From assembly GCF_903970965.1 (NCBI RefSeq), contig NZ_CAJCKW010000005.1, positions 237,237 through 301,236 on the forward strand: a DNA stretch of 64,000 nt, given 5' to 3'. A model generated the notes under the pieces. It had not been told where the DNA came from, made no database searches, and was given only the letters and a program-made list of their open reading frames with translations. The stretch is from Aureimonas sp. ME7 (GTDB lineage Bacteria; Pseudomonadota; Alphaproteobacteria; Rhizobiales; Rhizobiaceae). The stretch's first letter is position 1, and every line of letters starts with the position of its first letter. The translations under genes were made by a program, and so were the position numbers. Positions 38,821 to 47,933 of the stretch are shown here, piece after piece.

Positions 38821-39819
38821 CTAGAAGTCGAAGTTGATCATGTTGCGCATGACGAAGATGCCGATCGACATCCAGAACGCGGCGCACAGGAGCACGATGT
38901 TGCCGATCTGCGTCTGGAACAGGATCATGATGTAGTCTGGTGAGCTCAGAAACACGAGGAAGCCGACGATGAACGGCAGGGCACCGATGATCGCGCCCGA
39001 GGCCTTGGCCTCCATCGACATCGCCTGGATCTTGCCCTTCATTTTCTTGCGGTCGCGAAGGACGCGCGACAGGTTGGCCAGCGCCTCGCCGAGATTGCCG
39101 CCCGCCTGGCTCTGGATCGACACCACGATGGCGAAGAAGTTCGTCTCGGGCAGCGGCATGTTCTGATACAGCCGCTCCACCGCCTCCGTCATCGAAAGGC
39201 CGATCTGCAGTCCTTCCACGACGCGGGCGAACTCGGAGCGCACGGGCTCGGCGGTTTCGGCCGCGATCATGCGAAGCGTGTCGTTCAGGGGCAGGCCCGA
39301 CCGGATGCCGCGCACGATCACATCGACCGCATTGGCGAACTCTTCGGAAAACTTCTTCTGCCGCCGCTTGCGCAGGAACGACAGGACCCAGCGCGGCAGG
39401 CCGAAGCCGAAGGCGATGCCGACCCCCAGCGCGACGAGGGCGGAAAGGCCGAGAAGAAAGGAGACGAGAAAGGCGAAGACGCCGGCGCCGATGCTGAACA
39501 CGACGAACTGGCGCAGCGTGGTCTTCAGCCCGGCTTGGGCGATCCGGCGATCGAGCGAGGCGTCCCTCGCCTTCTGGTTTCGCGCCTTCTGCTTCGAGTC
39601 GAGATCGTCCAGCGTGTTCTGGATCGTCTTGCGGCGCTTGGCGACCTCGTTCAACCGGTCGCGCGCGACGCGCTTGGATACGGCGTCGGTTTCGCTCTGC
39701 TTGTAGTGCCCGAGACGGCTCTTGGCGTTCTTCTCGAGCTGAAGGCGCGGCTCGACCACACCGTAAGCGAGAGCGCCGATGGCCAAGGTGACGAGAACGA
39801 CGAAGGCGATCGTGATCAT
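38821..39819 (-). CDS. tadB: Tad pilus inner-membrane platform protein TadB
   Basis: A 332-residue F-domain protein, sister of TadC. Helix 1 [20 protein letters not shown]; a charged coiled stretch (about residues 25-85); helices at 105-155; the T2SSF core EEFANAVDVIVRGIRSGLPL and SMTEAVERLYQNMPLPETNFF; C-terminal helices. The ATG at 39819 overlaps the cpaF stop by four bases; the much longer open frame upstream is antisense-frame noise inside cpaF. Confidence 0.94.
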   Translation of the reverse strand: MITIAFVVLVTLAIGALAYGVVEPRLQLEKNAKSRLGHYKQSETDAVSKRVARDRLNEVAKRRKTIQNTLDDLDSKQKARNQKARDASLDRRIAQAGLKTTLRQFVVFSIGAGVFAFLVSFLLGLSALVALGVGIAFGFGLPRWVLSFLRKRRQKKFSEEFANAVDVIVRGIRSGLPLNDTLRMIAAETAEPVRSEFARVVEGLQIGLSMTEAVERLYQNMPLPETNFFAIVVSIQSQAGGNLGEALANLSRVLRDRKKMKGKIQAMSMEAKASGAIIGALPFIVGFLVFLSSPDYIMILFQTQIGNIVLLCAAFWMSIGIFVMRNMINFDF

Positions 39820-41270
39820 GCCACCCCCTCGGAGCGGACCTCCGCGGCGTCCAGCGCGCGGGCCAGCCTCTGCTCCTCGCCATAGTAGCGCGCGCGGTCC
39901 CAGAAGGCCGGGCGCCCGACGCCGGTCGACCGATGCCGGCCCTGGAGGCGGCCGCGCGTGTCTTCGCCCAGGATGTCGTAGACGAAGAGATCCTGCGTCG
40001 TGATCACGTCGCCTTCCATACCGAGCACTTCGGTGATGTGCGTGATGCGGCGCGATCCGTCGCGAAGGCGCGCGGCCTGGACGATCACGTCCACCGATCC
40101 GGTGATGATTTCCTTGACGGTGCGCGAGGGCAAGGAAAAGCCGCCCATGGCGATCATCGATTCCATGCGGTTCAGGCACTCGCGCGGGCTGTTGGAGTGG
40201 ATCGTGCCCATCGATCCGTCGTGGCCGGTGTTCATCGCCTGGAGGAGGTCAAACACTTCGGGCCCGCGCACCTCGCCGACGATGATCCGCTCGGGCCGCA
40301 TGCGCAGGCAGTTCTTGACGAGGTCGCGCATGGTGATCTCGCCCTCGCCCTCGATGTTGGGCGGGCGCGTTTCGAGGCGCACCACATGGGGCTGCTGAAG
40401 CTGGAGCTCGGCCGAGTCCTCGCAGGTGATGATGCGCTCGTCGGTGTCGATATAGCGCGTCAGGCAGTTGAGGAGCGTCGTCTTGCCCGAACCCGTGCCG
40501 CCGGAGATCACGACGTTGCAGCGAACGCGCCCGATGATCTGGAGAATCTCGGCACCTTCCGGCGAGATCGCGCCGAAGTTCACGAGCTGGTCGAGCGTCA
40601 GCTTGTCCTTCTTGAACTTGCGGATGGTCAGAACGGTGCCGTCGATGGCAAGCGGGGGCGCGATGACGTTGACGCGGGAGCCGTCCGGCAGGCGCGCGTC
40701 GCAGATCGGCGAGGATTCGTCGACCCGGCGCCCGACCTGGGAGACGATGCGCTGACAGATGTTGAGGAGCTGCTGGTTGTCGCGAAAGCGCACGCCCGCT
40801 TCCTGCACCTTGCCCGCGACCTCGATGAAGGTCTGGCGCGCGCCGTTGACCATGATGTCGGCGATGTCGTCGCGCGCAAGAAGGGGCTCGAGCGGCCCGT
40901 AGCCGAGAACGTCGTTGCAGATGTCGGCGAGCAGGTCCTCCTGCTCGGCGATCGTCATCGCGAAGTTCTTGATCGCGATGATGTCGTTGACGATGTCGCG
41001 AATTTCCTCGCGTGCCGCTTCGGTCTCGAGCCGGGCGAGCTGGCTGAGGTCGATCGTGTCGATCAAGGCGGCGAAGACGCGGCTCTTGGTCTCGTAGTAG
41101 GAATCGGGCCGCTCGCGCGCGGCGGCCGGCGGCGGCGGGGCCGGCTCCGGCTGCCGCGCGCGGGCTGCGGGCGCCGAGATGACGGGGGCGAGCGGAGGCG
41201 CTTCCACCGAGATCGGCGCGCGAGGCACTGGGGCGGGCTGCGAGGTTTCGGGACCGCGTTTTCCGAACAT
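39816..41270 (-). CDS. cpaF: Tad pilus assembly/retraction ATPase CpaF (TadA)
   Basis: A 484-residue hexameric secretion ATPase. A Pro/Ala-rich N-terminus (1-55) precedes the N-terminal domain; Walker [10 protein letters not shown] lies at residues 257-265, the Asp box in [11 protein letters not shown], Walker B in [17 protein letters not shown] and the His box in MGTIHSNS. In Tad systems one ATPase drives both extension and retraction. It is coupled to tadB by a 4-base overlap. Confidence 0.96.
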   Translation of the reverse strand: MFGKRGPETSQPAPVPRAPISVEAPPLAPVISAPAARARQPEPAPPPPAAARERPDSYYETKSRVFAALIDTIDLSQLARLETEAAREEIRDIVNDIIAIKNFAMTIAEQEDLLADICNDVLGYGPLEPLLARDDIADIMVNGARQTFIEVAGKVQEAGVRFRDNQQLLNICQRIVSQVGRRVDESSPICDARLPDGSRVNVIAPPLAIDGTVLTIRKFKKDKLTLDQLVNFGAISPEGAEILQIIGRVRCNVVISGGTGSGKTTLLNCLTRYIDTDERIITCEDSAELQLQQPHVVRLETRPPNIEGEGEITMRDLVKNCLRMRPERIIVGEVRGPEVFDLLQAMNTGHDGSMGTIHSNSPRECLNRMESMIAMGGFSLPSRTVKEIITGSVDVIVQAARLRDGSRRITHITEVLGMEGDVITTQDLFVYDILGEDTRGRLQGRHRSTGVGRPAFWDRARYYGEEQRLARALDAAEVRSEGVA

Positions 41271-41293
41271 GTTGCGCTCTCCGCCCTAACCCC

Positions 41294-42568
41294 TCAACGC
41301 CGCCGCATCAGGCCGAACAGGCTGGCGCGGGCCGGCTTCTGATTGCGCTTGGCCGGGTTGCGTCCGGTCAGCACATGCGCGATCTCGCCGAAGGCCAGCG
41401 ATGCCGCGTGCTTGGGCTCGTTCTCGGCCAGCATGCGGCCGGTGTTGGCCGCCGTTCCGAAGGCCAGCGGATCGAAGGCGATCGTGGCGAGCGGGGTGAG
41501 ACCGAGCGGCTCGGAGAATTCCGTTCCCTCGATTTCCGGGCGCTTGGGAACGCCGGTCTGATTGACGACGAGGCGCGGGGGCGCGTCGTTGGGGCGGGCG
41601 CGGCGGATCGTGTCGACGAGATTCTTGGCGTTGCGCAGGTTGGCCAGATCCGGGCTTGCCACGATCACGATCTCGTCGGCGCGCTGGAGAACGCTCTGCG
41701 TCCACTCGTTCCAGGCATGGGGAATGTCGAGAACGACGGTCGGCGTGCCGCGCTGGGCGGCTTCGATCAGGGGTCCGAAGGCGTCGCCGTCGAAATCGTA
41801 GGTCCGGTCCAGCATGGAGGGCGCGGCCAGAAGCGACAGGTGGTCGCCGCACTTGGCCAGGAGCCGGTCGAGAAACACTTCGTCCAGCCGGTCGGCCGAG
41901 AACACGGCCTCGGCGATCCCCTGCGCGGGGTCCTTGTCGAAGTTGATGTTGGCGGTGCCGAAGGGCAGGTCGAGATCGGCCAGGAGCACGTCGGACGCGA
42001 ACAACTTGGCGATCGACCAGGCGACGTTGTGGGCGATCGTGGACGAGCCGACCCCGCCCTTGGCGCCGATAAAGGCGAGCGAGCGCCCGAGCGGCTCGGC
42101 GTCGGGCGCGACGAAGAGCTGGGACACGAGGGCGATCACGTCCGGCAGCTGGACGGGCGCCAGCATGTATTCCGACACACCGCGCCGCGTCAGCTCGCGA
42201 TAGAGCGACACGTCGTTGCAATGGCCGACGACGACCACCTTCGAGCCGGGATCGCAAACGTCGGCGAGCGATTCCAGCTCGACCAGAAGCTCGGACGGGG
42301 CGACCTGCGATTCCAGGATCACGAGGTTGGGGGTGGGCGCCGAAGCATAGTGCTCGGCCGCCGCGCGGATGCCGCCGGTGTGGACGCGAAGGTGCGCCTT
42401 CAGCATGCGCCGGTCGGCGCCGGCTGCCTCGATGGCCTCGGCCACCTCGCGCGTTTCGCAGAAGGCCTGGATCGAGATGCGCGGGATCGGACGCAGCGCG
42501 TCGAGGCGCTCGCGCAGCGTCTCGTCGTCGAGGTGATAGGCCGAATCCGGCGATGGCGAGGACATCAT
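41294..42568 (-). CDS. cpaE: Tad pilus localisation protein CpaE (TadZ)
   Basis: A 424-residue MinD/ParA-like protein. Residues about 30-155 look like an atypical receiver domain (IQAFCETREVAEAIEAAG, VVVVGHCNDVSLYRELTRRG). The ATPase domain follows with the deviant Walker A FIGAKGGVGSSTIAHN near residue 168 and switch DIPHAWNEWTQSVL. CpaE/TadZ places the pilus machine at the cell pole. It lies 13 bases after cpaD and 23 bases before cpaF. Confidence 0.93.
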   Translation of the reverse strand: MMSSPSPDSAYHLDDETLRERLDALRPIPRISIQAFCETREVAEAIEAAGADRRMLKAHLRVHTGGIRAAAEHYASAPTPNLVILESQVAPSELLVELESLADVCDPGSKVVVVGHCNDVSLYRELTRRGVSEYMLAPVQLPDVIALVSQLFVAPDAEPLGRSLAFIGAKGGVGSSTIAHNVAWSIAKLFASDVLLADLDLPFGTANINFDKDPAQGIAEAVFSADRLDEVFLDRLLAKCGDHLSLLAAPSMLDRTYDFDGDAFGPLIEAAQRGTPTVVLDIPHAWNEWTQSVLQRADEIVIVASPDLANLRNAKNLVDTIRRARPNDAPPRLVVNQTGVPKRPEIEGTEFSEPLGLTPLATIAFDPLAFGTAANTGRMLAENEPKHAASLAFGEIAHVLTGRNPAKRNQKPARASLFGLMRRR

Positions 42569-42581
42569 GAGTTCGCAGCCT

Positions 42582-43289
42582 CTACCAATTGTAGGTGGAT
42601 TCGGTCGTCGGAGCCTCGGAGGCCGTCACTTCGCCCCGGCGATACTTGCCGATCACGTCGGTGCGCCGCTCGGCGTCGATTTCGCTCATGCCGCGGGGGC
42701 CGAGAAGGTCGCGCGGGTCCGAGATCTGGGCTGCGAGATTGCTCTGCGTCGCGCAGCCGAAGTTCTCGTAGTTCCGGTTCTGGTAGGTATCGCCGAGATC
42801 GGTCGGCCATTGGCCGCAGGCGTGGTCGAGCCCGGCCGTCACCGCGTTGAACGAAAGGCGGATGGGGAAGGCCTCGCCGTTGTCGGCGGCCCGGTAGGGC
42901 GAGACGAGCACGCGCGAACGCGCAACGCCGGAGCGCGAAAGGACCTTGAGGAGGCTGTCCGACACGATGTCGGCGGCGCGCGCGTTGCGCGTGCCCATCG
43001 GCACCTGGACGCGCAGGACGGCCGCTCTCGACGAGCGGAAGCGCGCGGCGAACTCTTCCACCCGCGTCGCGTCGGGATGGGTCAGGCGCGTGTCGGAGGA
43101 GGCGACGAGGATGTCGAGGTCCTGCGTGGATTCTCCGACGATGATAGGATGGCGTGAGCGATAGTCGTCCGGAACCGTGTTGACGGCCAGATCCCGCTGC
43201 GAGGCGCAGCCGGAAAGGCCGAGCGTGGCCAGAACCAGCCATGCGCCGGCGCAAAACCAGCCGGAGGGAAGCATCGGGCGCGCGATCAT
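42582..43289 (-). CDS. cpaD: Tad pilus lipoprotein CpaD
   Basis: A 235-residue outer-membrane-associated lipoprotein. The signal peptide ends in the lipobox LSGC (Cys 28). The family core is RHPIIVGESTQDLDILV at about 45-61 and the C-terminal NYENFGCATQSNLAAQISDP, conserved in CpaD. ATG 43289 overlaps the cpaC stop by four bases; a 1060-codon open stretch in the same frame further upstream is a shadow of cpaC and cpaB. Confidence 0.93.
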   Translation of the reverse strand: MIARPMLPSGWFCAGAWLVLATLGLSGCASQRDLAVNTVPDDYRSRHPIIVGESTQDLDILVASSDTRLTHPDATRVEEFAARFRSSRAAVLRVQVPMGTRNARAADIVSDSLLKVLSRSGVARSRVLVSPYRAADNGEAFPIRLSFNAVTAGLDHACGQWPTDLGDTYQNRNYENFGCATQSNLAAQISDPRDLLGPRGMSEIDAERRTDVIGKYRRGEVTASEAPTTESTYNW

Positions 43290-44869
43290 TTGTAGATGTA
43301 TCCCACGGTGCCGTGATAGCGGCCGGCTGGAAGGGCGGATTCGGAATGGCCGTAGACGCGGTTGATCCGGCCGAGAAGGTTGCCCGCGCCATCGGAGGTG
43401 AAGGCGAGATTGTCGTCGGGGCGCGCGAGGTCCTGCCGCGCCACCGGCCGCACCAGATAGGGCGTGACGATCACGACGAGCTCGGTCTCGTAGCGCTGGT
43501 AGTCGCGCGAGCGGAACAGGGTGCCGAGGATCGGGATCTTTGACAGGCCGGGATAGCCGGAGATCACCTGCCGCATCTCGTCGCGAACGAGACCCGCGAT
43601 CACCATGGAGCCGCCGGACGGCAATTCGACCGTCGTATCGGCGAGGCGCTTGCGGATGCCAACGAGGTTGACGCCGGGGGCGACGCCGCCGGGGATTGCG
43701 TAGGGCGACTCGAAGGTCGGTTCCGACACGGCCGTTCGGATCTTCAGGCTGATGCGGCCGGCCGACAGGACGACGGGGGTGAAATCCAGACCGATGCCGT
43801 AGTCGATCTCGCGGTGGCTGTAGTCGACGCTGGCGGCTTCGGTGTCGTAGCCGACGATGGCACCCGCGCTGTTGAGGATGGGCGTCCGTTTGGCGGGCGT
43901 TTCGCTCTTGCCGCTGGCGATCGAAAACTCGCCGCCGACCTTGAACGAGGCGCTTTCGCCCGAAATCGCCGTCAGGCTCGGTTCGGCGAGCGTGCGCATG
44001 ACGCCGGCCTGTTCCAGCGCGCGAAGCTGCGCCGAGATACCGTTGTCGCTGCTGCCGCCGTTGAAGAGGTTGGCGCCGGTATTCGAGATCGCCTTGCCGA
44101 GGCCGAACGGATTGTCGGTGGCGGCCGAGAACAGGACGCCGTCCGCGGAAGCGACGCCGACACCGTCGATGCCGAGCTGCTTGACGACGGAGCGCTGCAC
44201 TTCGGCGACGGTCACCTTCAGCGTCACCTGATCCTCGCCCTGGATCTGGAGAAGATTGACGATCTGGCTGCGCTGGATGGTCGGGCTGATTTGGGAGACA
44301 CCGCCGACCGAAACGCCGCTGCCGGAGGAACCGGCGTTCGCGGTCTGGACGAACTGGCCGGTGGTCGCCTCGCCGCCGCGCGTGAAGACGGTGGCGAGTT
44401 CCACCGCGCGCGCGGCGTCCTGCGCGTTCTCGACCGTGCCGGTGAGGATGACGTTGTCGTTCAGCATCTCGGCGCGAACGTCGGCCGTGGGGATGAAGCG
44501 GCGGATCGTGGCTGCCAACCCGCCGATGTCGCGCTCGATCCTGAGGTCGAGGACGGCGATCTCGCGTCCGGCCGCGTCGAAGACGAAGATGTTGGTCTGC
44601 CCGATCGCCTTGCCGAACAGGTAGATGCGGCGCGAAGTGCGGGTCACCGCGTCGGCGACGCCGGGATTGGCGACGATGATGTCGTGCGCGTCGCGCGGCA
44701 GGTCCACGACCTTGGACATGTTGAGCCCGAGCGACACGGTCTCGTTCAGCCGGTTGACCGAGATCACGGCTCCGCTGCCGGAGGCGGCAGCCGCCTCCAG
44801 GCAGGGAAGACCCGCCATGAGAACGCCGAGCGTGATGTTGGCAAGAGGGCGCAGGAGGCGAGCGGCCAT
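43286..44869 (-). CDS. cpaC: Tad pilus outer-membrane secretin CpaC (RcpA)
   Basis: A 527-residue type II/III secretin. A signal peptide (about 1-29) is followed by a pilus-specific N domain (VVDLPRDAHDIIVANPGVADAVTR), a BON-like segment (LNDNVILTGTVENAQDAARA) and the secretin domain: QVTLKVTVAEVQRSVVKQLG through GSMVIAGLVRDEMRQVISGYPGLSKIPILGTLFRSRDY, the last being the secretin signature. It forms the pilus exit pore. It lies 3 bases after cpaB. Confidence 0.96.
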   Translation of the reverse strand: MAARLLRPLANITLGVLMAGLPCLEAAAASGSGAVISVNRLNETVSLGLNMSKVVDLPRDAHDIIVANPGVADAVTRTSRRIYLFGKAIGQTNIFVFDAAGREIAVLDLRIERDIGGLAATIRRFIPTADVRAEMLNDNVILTGTVENAQDAARAVELATVFTRGGEATTGQFVQTANAGSSGSGVSVGGVSQISPTIQRSQIVNLLQIQGEDQVTLKVTVAEVQRSVVKQLGIDGVGVASADGVLFSAATDNPFGLGKAISNTGANLFNGGSSDNGISAQLRALEQAGVMRTLAEPSLTAISGESASFKVGGEFSIASGKSETPAKRTPILNSAGAIVGYDTEAASVDYSHREIDYGIGLDFTPVVLSAGRISLKIRTAVSEPTFESPYAIPGGVAPGVNLVGIRKRLADTTVELPSGGSMVIAGLVRDEMRQVISGYPGLSKIPILGTLFRSRDYQRYETELVVIVTPYLVRPVARQDLARPDDNLAFTSDGAGNLLGRINRVYGHSESALPAGRYHGTVGYIYK

Positions 44870-44872
44870 CGG

Positions 44873-45697
44873 TCAGTTCCCGGTGATCAGGTCGGTCGTC
44901 TTGCCGTAGCGGACAAGACGGATCCTGGTGGGATCGGGGTTCTTCTCCTGCTCCAGGAGAAAGGCGGCGTAGCCGGGAGAGCCGGGAACGGAGTCGGAGA
45001 GCGAGCGCAGGGACAGGACGAGCTTGTCGGTCATCTTCCCTGCCGCCGTCAGGGCCTCGGCCTGGGAGGGGTCGACCTCGAGCGTCGCGGTGGAGCCGAC
45101 CACGACGCGCTCGCCGTCCTTTTCCTCCACCGTCTGGTCGACCGCCAGGACGCGCAGGTTCTTGAGGACGGTCTGGGTGTCCCAGGACGTCGGCTGGCCT
45201 TCCTGAGGCGGCCGCTCGCGCGTCATGATGACGTCGACATGGTCGTTGGGAAGGATGAAGCCGCCGGCCGACGTATCGGCGGAAATCTGAACCGCCACGG
45301 CGCGCTTGCCCGACGGGAGGATGGCGGACATGAAGCCTCGATCGGACCGGATCAGCTTGGCGTCGCGGATCGGCTCGCCGGGAAAGAAGCTCTGGCGGGC
45401 GATGTTGCCCTTCATGTCGGTCAGCGCATCGGGATGCTGGTCGCGCCGGATGAGGGTTCCCGAAACGCCGTCTTCGGGCCATTTCATCCAGTCGAGCGCG
45501 TCGTCGATCCGCGAGCCCATCGGGATCTCGCGCGCGGCGACGAGCACCTCGACGAGCTTGATGGGCGGCTGCGTCGGCTGGGCGGTGATGATGATGGGGT
45601 CGGCAGCTTCCGTCCCGGCGAGCTTGAGGGCCAGAAGGCTGGCTCCCACCGCCGCGATCGCCGCAACGCCGAAGACCGCAATGCGCGCAACCCGCAT
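44873..45697 (-). CDS. cpaB: Tad pilus assembly protein CpaB (RcpC)
   Basis: A 274-residue periplasmic protein anchored by an N-terminal helix (MRVARIAVFGVAAIAAVGASLLAL). It contains a SAF domain (LVEVLVAAREIPMGSRIDDA and KRAVAVQISADTSAGGFILPND) that may bind carbohydrate, as proposed for RcpC, and a C-terminal part with LAVDQTVEEKDG. GGGGAG lies upstream of the ATG. A 173-base gap separates it from cpaA, so a second promoter is possible here; the gap contains TTAA-N7-TTGA (one mismatch to the CtrA site). Confidence 0.93.
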   Translation of the reverse strand: MRVARIAVFGVAAIAAVGASLLALKLAGTEAADPIIITAQPTQPPIKLVEVLVAAREIPMGSRIDDALDWMKWPEDGVSGTLIRRDQHPDALTDMKGNIARQSFFPGEPIRDAKLIRSDRGFMSAILPSGKRAVAVQISADTSAGGFILPNDHVDVIMTRERPPQEGQPTSWDTQTVLKNLRVLAVDQTVEEKDGERVVVGSTATLEVDPSQAEALTAAGKMTDKLVLSLRSLSDSVPGSPGYAAFLLEQEKNPDPTRIRLVRYGKTTDLITGN

Positions 45698-45870
45698 CCC
45701 CTGAAACTCCCCACCTCGACGCCGAAACCGGCGGACAGGGAATTAATGAACCATCAACCCTCAAGACATGGTTAACGGACCCGGAATCGATCGGAGACGC
45801 GGAAGGCGACAGACAACCAAAAATTCCCGGGATGGGATTGATAGCGGAATTTAAGTCCGCTCAACGATCG

Positions 45871-46404
45871 TCAGGATGGGACGGCTGCCCACATCGCGGG
45901 GAAGACCGCTAGTCCGGCTGTCCCTAAAGCGACACCGTACGGTACGCCGACATCGGCGCTCAACAGACGATCGACAGCCGGTATGCCCGTATTCGCTGTC
46001 AAACAGGCCCTCATCACGAGAATGGCGACAGTCAGAAGACCGCCGCCGATCGACATCCAAAACAGGAACTGCAGCAAAATTTCGCTGGGACCGATCCACA
46101 GGGCGACTACGGCGATCAACTTCGCGTCGCCGCCTCCCATCCAGCCTGCCGCGAAGCAGGCGAAGGTCACAGCAATGGCGCAGATACCTGCCGCGACGTG
46201 CAGCCAAGCCTGCGATCCAGGGATTCCACCAACCATCACGAACAAGGCGAATCCACCTGTCAGGAGGATCGTCAGGCGATTGGGAATGGTCATGCTGATC
46301 AGATCCTTGACAGCGGCAAGGATCATGACGGCCGGGAAAAGAAGAAGAACAGTCGTCGCCATTCCTGCACTCCTGCCGCCATTCGAAAGGCGAGGTTGAG
46401 CCAC
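45871..46404 (-). CDS. cpaA: Prepilin peptidase CpaA (A24 family, short form)
   Basis: A 177-residue membrane aspartic protease that cleaves the Flp prepilin and the pseudopilins. The first catalytic Asp lies in AVKDLISMTIPN and the second in the GxGD box (GWMGGGDAKLI). About six hydrophobic segments are present; the N-methylation domain of PilD is absent, as in all CpaA/TadV proteins. It follows the pilin gene by 21 bases. Confidence 0.94.
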   Translation of the reverse strand: MAQPRLSNGGRSAGMATTVLLLFPAVMILAAVKDLISMTIPNRLTILLTGGFALFVMVGGIPGSQAWLHVAAGICAIAVTFACFAAGWMGGGDAKLIAVVALWIGPSEILLQFLFWMSIGGGLLTVAILVMRACLTANTGIPAVDRLLSADVGVPYGVALGTAGLAVFPAMWAAVPS

Positions 46405-46425
46405 TCAACCTCGCCTTGGATATCA

Positions 46426-46602
46426 TCAGGGTACGGTCGTACCGATCTTGGTGCCGATCGCACCGAACTTCGACGAAAGATTCCCACCGAGCGTCGTCGC
46501 GCCGGTGATGATCGCGACGCCGATCAGGGCGGCGATCAGGCCGTATTCGATGGCGGTCGCGCCGGATTCGTTCTTGCGGAAACGCTTGAGAAGCTTGAAC
46601 AT
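46426..46602 (-). CDS. flp: Flp family type IVb pilin
   Basis: A 58-residue prepilin. The short leader MFKLLKRFRKNESG is cleaved after Gly, exposing ATAIEYGLIAALIGVAII, the Flp motif with the conserved Glu-Tyr pair; a short Gly/Thr-rich C-terminus follows. ATG 46602 has AGGAG seven bases upstream and gives the canonical leader, so I prefer it to the longer upstream frame. First gene of the minus-strand Tad operon; likely the most strongly expressed one. Confidence 0.95.
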   Translation of the reverse strand: MFKLLKRFRKNESGATAIEYGLIAALIGVAIITGATTLGGNLSSKFGAIGTKIGTTVP

Positions 46603-46848
46603 TTGGACTCCTGCCCGTTCGGTGAAACTCGTCTTCCCGATGACCCGACGTCGTCCGTCGATCGGTTGGCCCAAACTAGCCACGCCGTACTTGAAGCGGG
46701 CTTAAGGAATTCGCTTAAAAAAAACTTACATTTCCGACCCTCCGATCATGGTGAAGGAAGCGGCAATATCGAACGTTAAACCCGACCTTAATCACTGGGG
46801 TTCTAGTAACGATCCCGCCGGCATTCGGTGATCGGCGGAGATCGTCTC
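46603..46848. promoter_or_regulatory. Divergent control region between the pilin operon and the pseudopilin arm
   Basis: An AT-rich 246-base gap with several TTAA elements: TTAA-N9-TTAA near 46703-46719 (CTTAAGGAATTCGCTTAA) and TTAA-N8-TTAA near 46777-46794 (GTTAAACCCGACCTTAAT). These resemble CtrA boxes (TTAA-N7-TTAA) but the spacing is off by one or two, so I do not claim binding. An A8 run lies between them. Promoters for both directions must lie here, but I cannot place boxes with confidence. Confidence 0.4.
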
Positions 46849-47292
46849 ATGCGCCTGCTCGTCCTGGCCCTCGCCGCCCTGACCCTTTCGCCCCTCACAG
46901 CCCGAGCCGAGGAAAGCGGACTGACGGTGGAGGTCGACCACGCCAAGATCCTGCGCATTCCGCGCCAGGCGGCGTCCGTGATCATCGGCAACCCATCCAT
47001 CGTCGATGTGGCGATCCACGACGCCAACACCCTGGTTCTGACCGGGCGCTCCTATGGCGTCACCAACCTCGTGGTTCTGGACGCGTCGGGCGGGATCGTC
47101 GTGGACGACAGCGTGCTCGTCTCCAGCATCGAGGCCCATTCGCTGCGCGTCTACCGGCAGGCCCGGCGCACGACCTATTCCTGCGCGCCGCAGTGCGAGC
47201 CGAAGATCGCCATCGGCGACGAGGACGATAGCTACAGGCAGGCGGTCGGGCAGTTCGCGACGCACGACGCGAGGGCCACCGGCGGCAACTGA
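46849..47292 (+). CDS. Stand-alone secretin N-domain (pilus assembly) protein
   Basis: A 147-residue exported protein: signal peptide MRLLVLALAALTLSPLTARAEE, then one domain matching the CpaC N-terminal region (VDHAKILRIPRQAASVIIGNPSIVDVAIHD, LVLTGRSYGVTNLVVLDASG). There is no secretin domain. The C-terminal part has two cysteines in YSCAPQCEPKIA that could form a disulfide. GGAG lies 8 bases before ATG 46849. It reads away from the pilin operon together with two TadE-like genes; a role as accessory or modulator of the secretin is inferred. Confidence 0.85.
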   Translation: MRLLVLALAALTLSPLTARAEESGLTVEVDHAKILRIPRQAASVIIGNPSIVDVAIHDANTLVLTGRSYGVTNLVVLDASGGIVVDDSVLVSSIEAHSLRVYRQARRTTYSCAPQCEPKIAIGDEDDSYRQAVGQFATHDARATGGN

Positions 47293-47369
47293 GGAACCAC
47301 GCGACGATCGCGACAATTCCTCCCGTCGGCTTTACCGCCTCGCAACGGCTTCTCGCGCAAGCTCGCGCC

Positions 47370-47933
47370 ATGTCAGACCTCCTCGCAGAAAACCTTCTTC
47401 CCCGCGAAGGCCGCCCCGTCCCCCGCCGTCGTCCTCGGCTGTGGGGGCGTCCGGCGATGCGCCGCTTCGCGAGGGACAGGGAGGGGGCCACCGCCGTCGA
47501 GTTCGCGCTTCTGGCCCTGCCGTTCTTCCTGATCGTCTTCGCGACGCTCGAGATCGCCATGCTGTTCATGGCGGAACTCAGCCTCGACAGCGCGGTGGAC
47601 CGCGTCGGGCGCGAGGTGCGGACCGGCCAGCTCGATACGACGGACATGACGCAGGAGAAGTTCCGCAAGCATCTGTGCGAACAGATGACCAGCCTGATCG
47701 ACTGCGCCAAGCTCAAGATCGACCTGCGCTCCTATCCGACCTACGGCGACATCGACCCGGCCCCGCCGGCGGACAACGCGATCGTCTATCAGCGCGGCGG
47801 CCCGGGCGAGATCATGGCGTTGCGCGTATACTACGTCTGGCCGCTCCTGACCGACCTGATGCGCGCCGCGATCTCCGGGGGCACCGGGTTCCGCCTCACC
47901 AGCATCGCCGCGTTCCGCTCGGAGTATTACTGA
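47370..47933 (+). CDS. TadE-like pseudopilin (first copy)
   Basis: A 187-residue protein with a 39-residue basic leader ending REG, then ATAVEFALLALPFFLIVFATLEIAMLF, the prepilin-like TadE/TadG segment with the conserved Glu. The periplasmic part has two cysteines (HLCEQMTSLIDC). It is processed by CpaA in studied Tad systems and acts as a minor pilin. Its stop overlaps the start of the next TadE-like gene (TGATG). Confidence 0.9.
   Translation: MSDLLAENLLPREGRPVPRRRPRLWGRPAMRRFARDREGATAVEFALLALPFFLIVFATLEIAMLFMAELSLDSAVDRVGREVRTGQLDTTDMTQEKFRKHLCEQMTSLIDCAKLKIDLRSYPTYGDIDPAPPADNAIVYQRGGPGEIMALRVYYVWPLLTDLMRAAISGGTGFRLTSIAAFRSEYY

Noticed and set aside
43290..45764. A very long open stretch in the cpaD frame across cpaC and cpaB
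   Set aside because: Its translation is Arg/Pro-rich low-complexity sequence; cpaC and cpaB are coded in other frames. Only the part from 43289 downward is cpaD.
46690..46800. CtrA boxes upstream of the pilin gene
   Set aside because: TTAA pairs are present, but their spacing is 8 and 9 instead of 7, so I do not call them sites.
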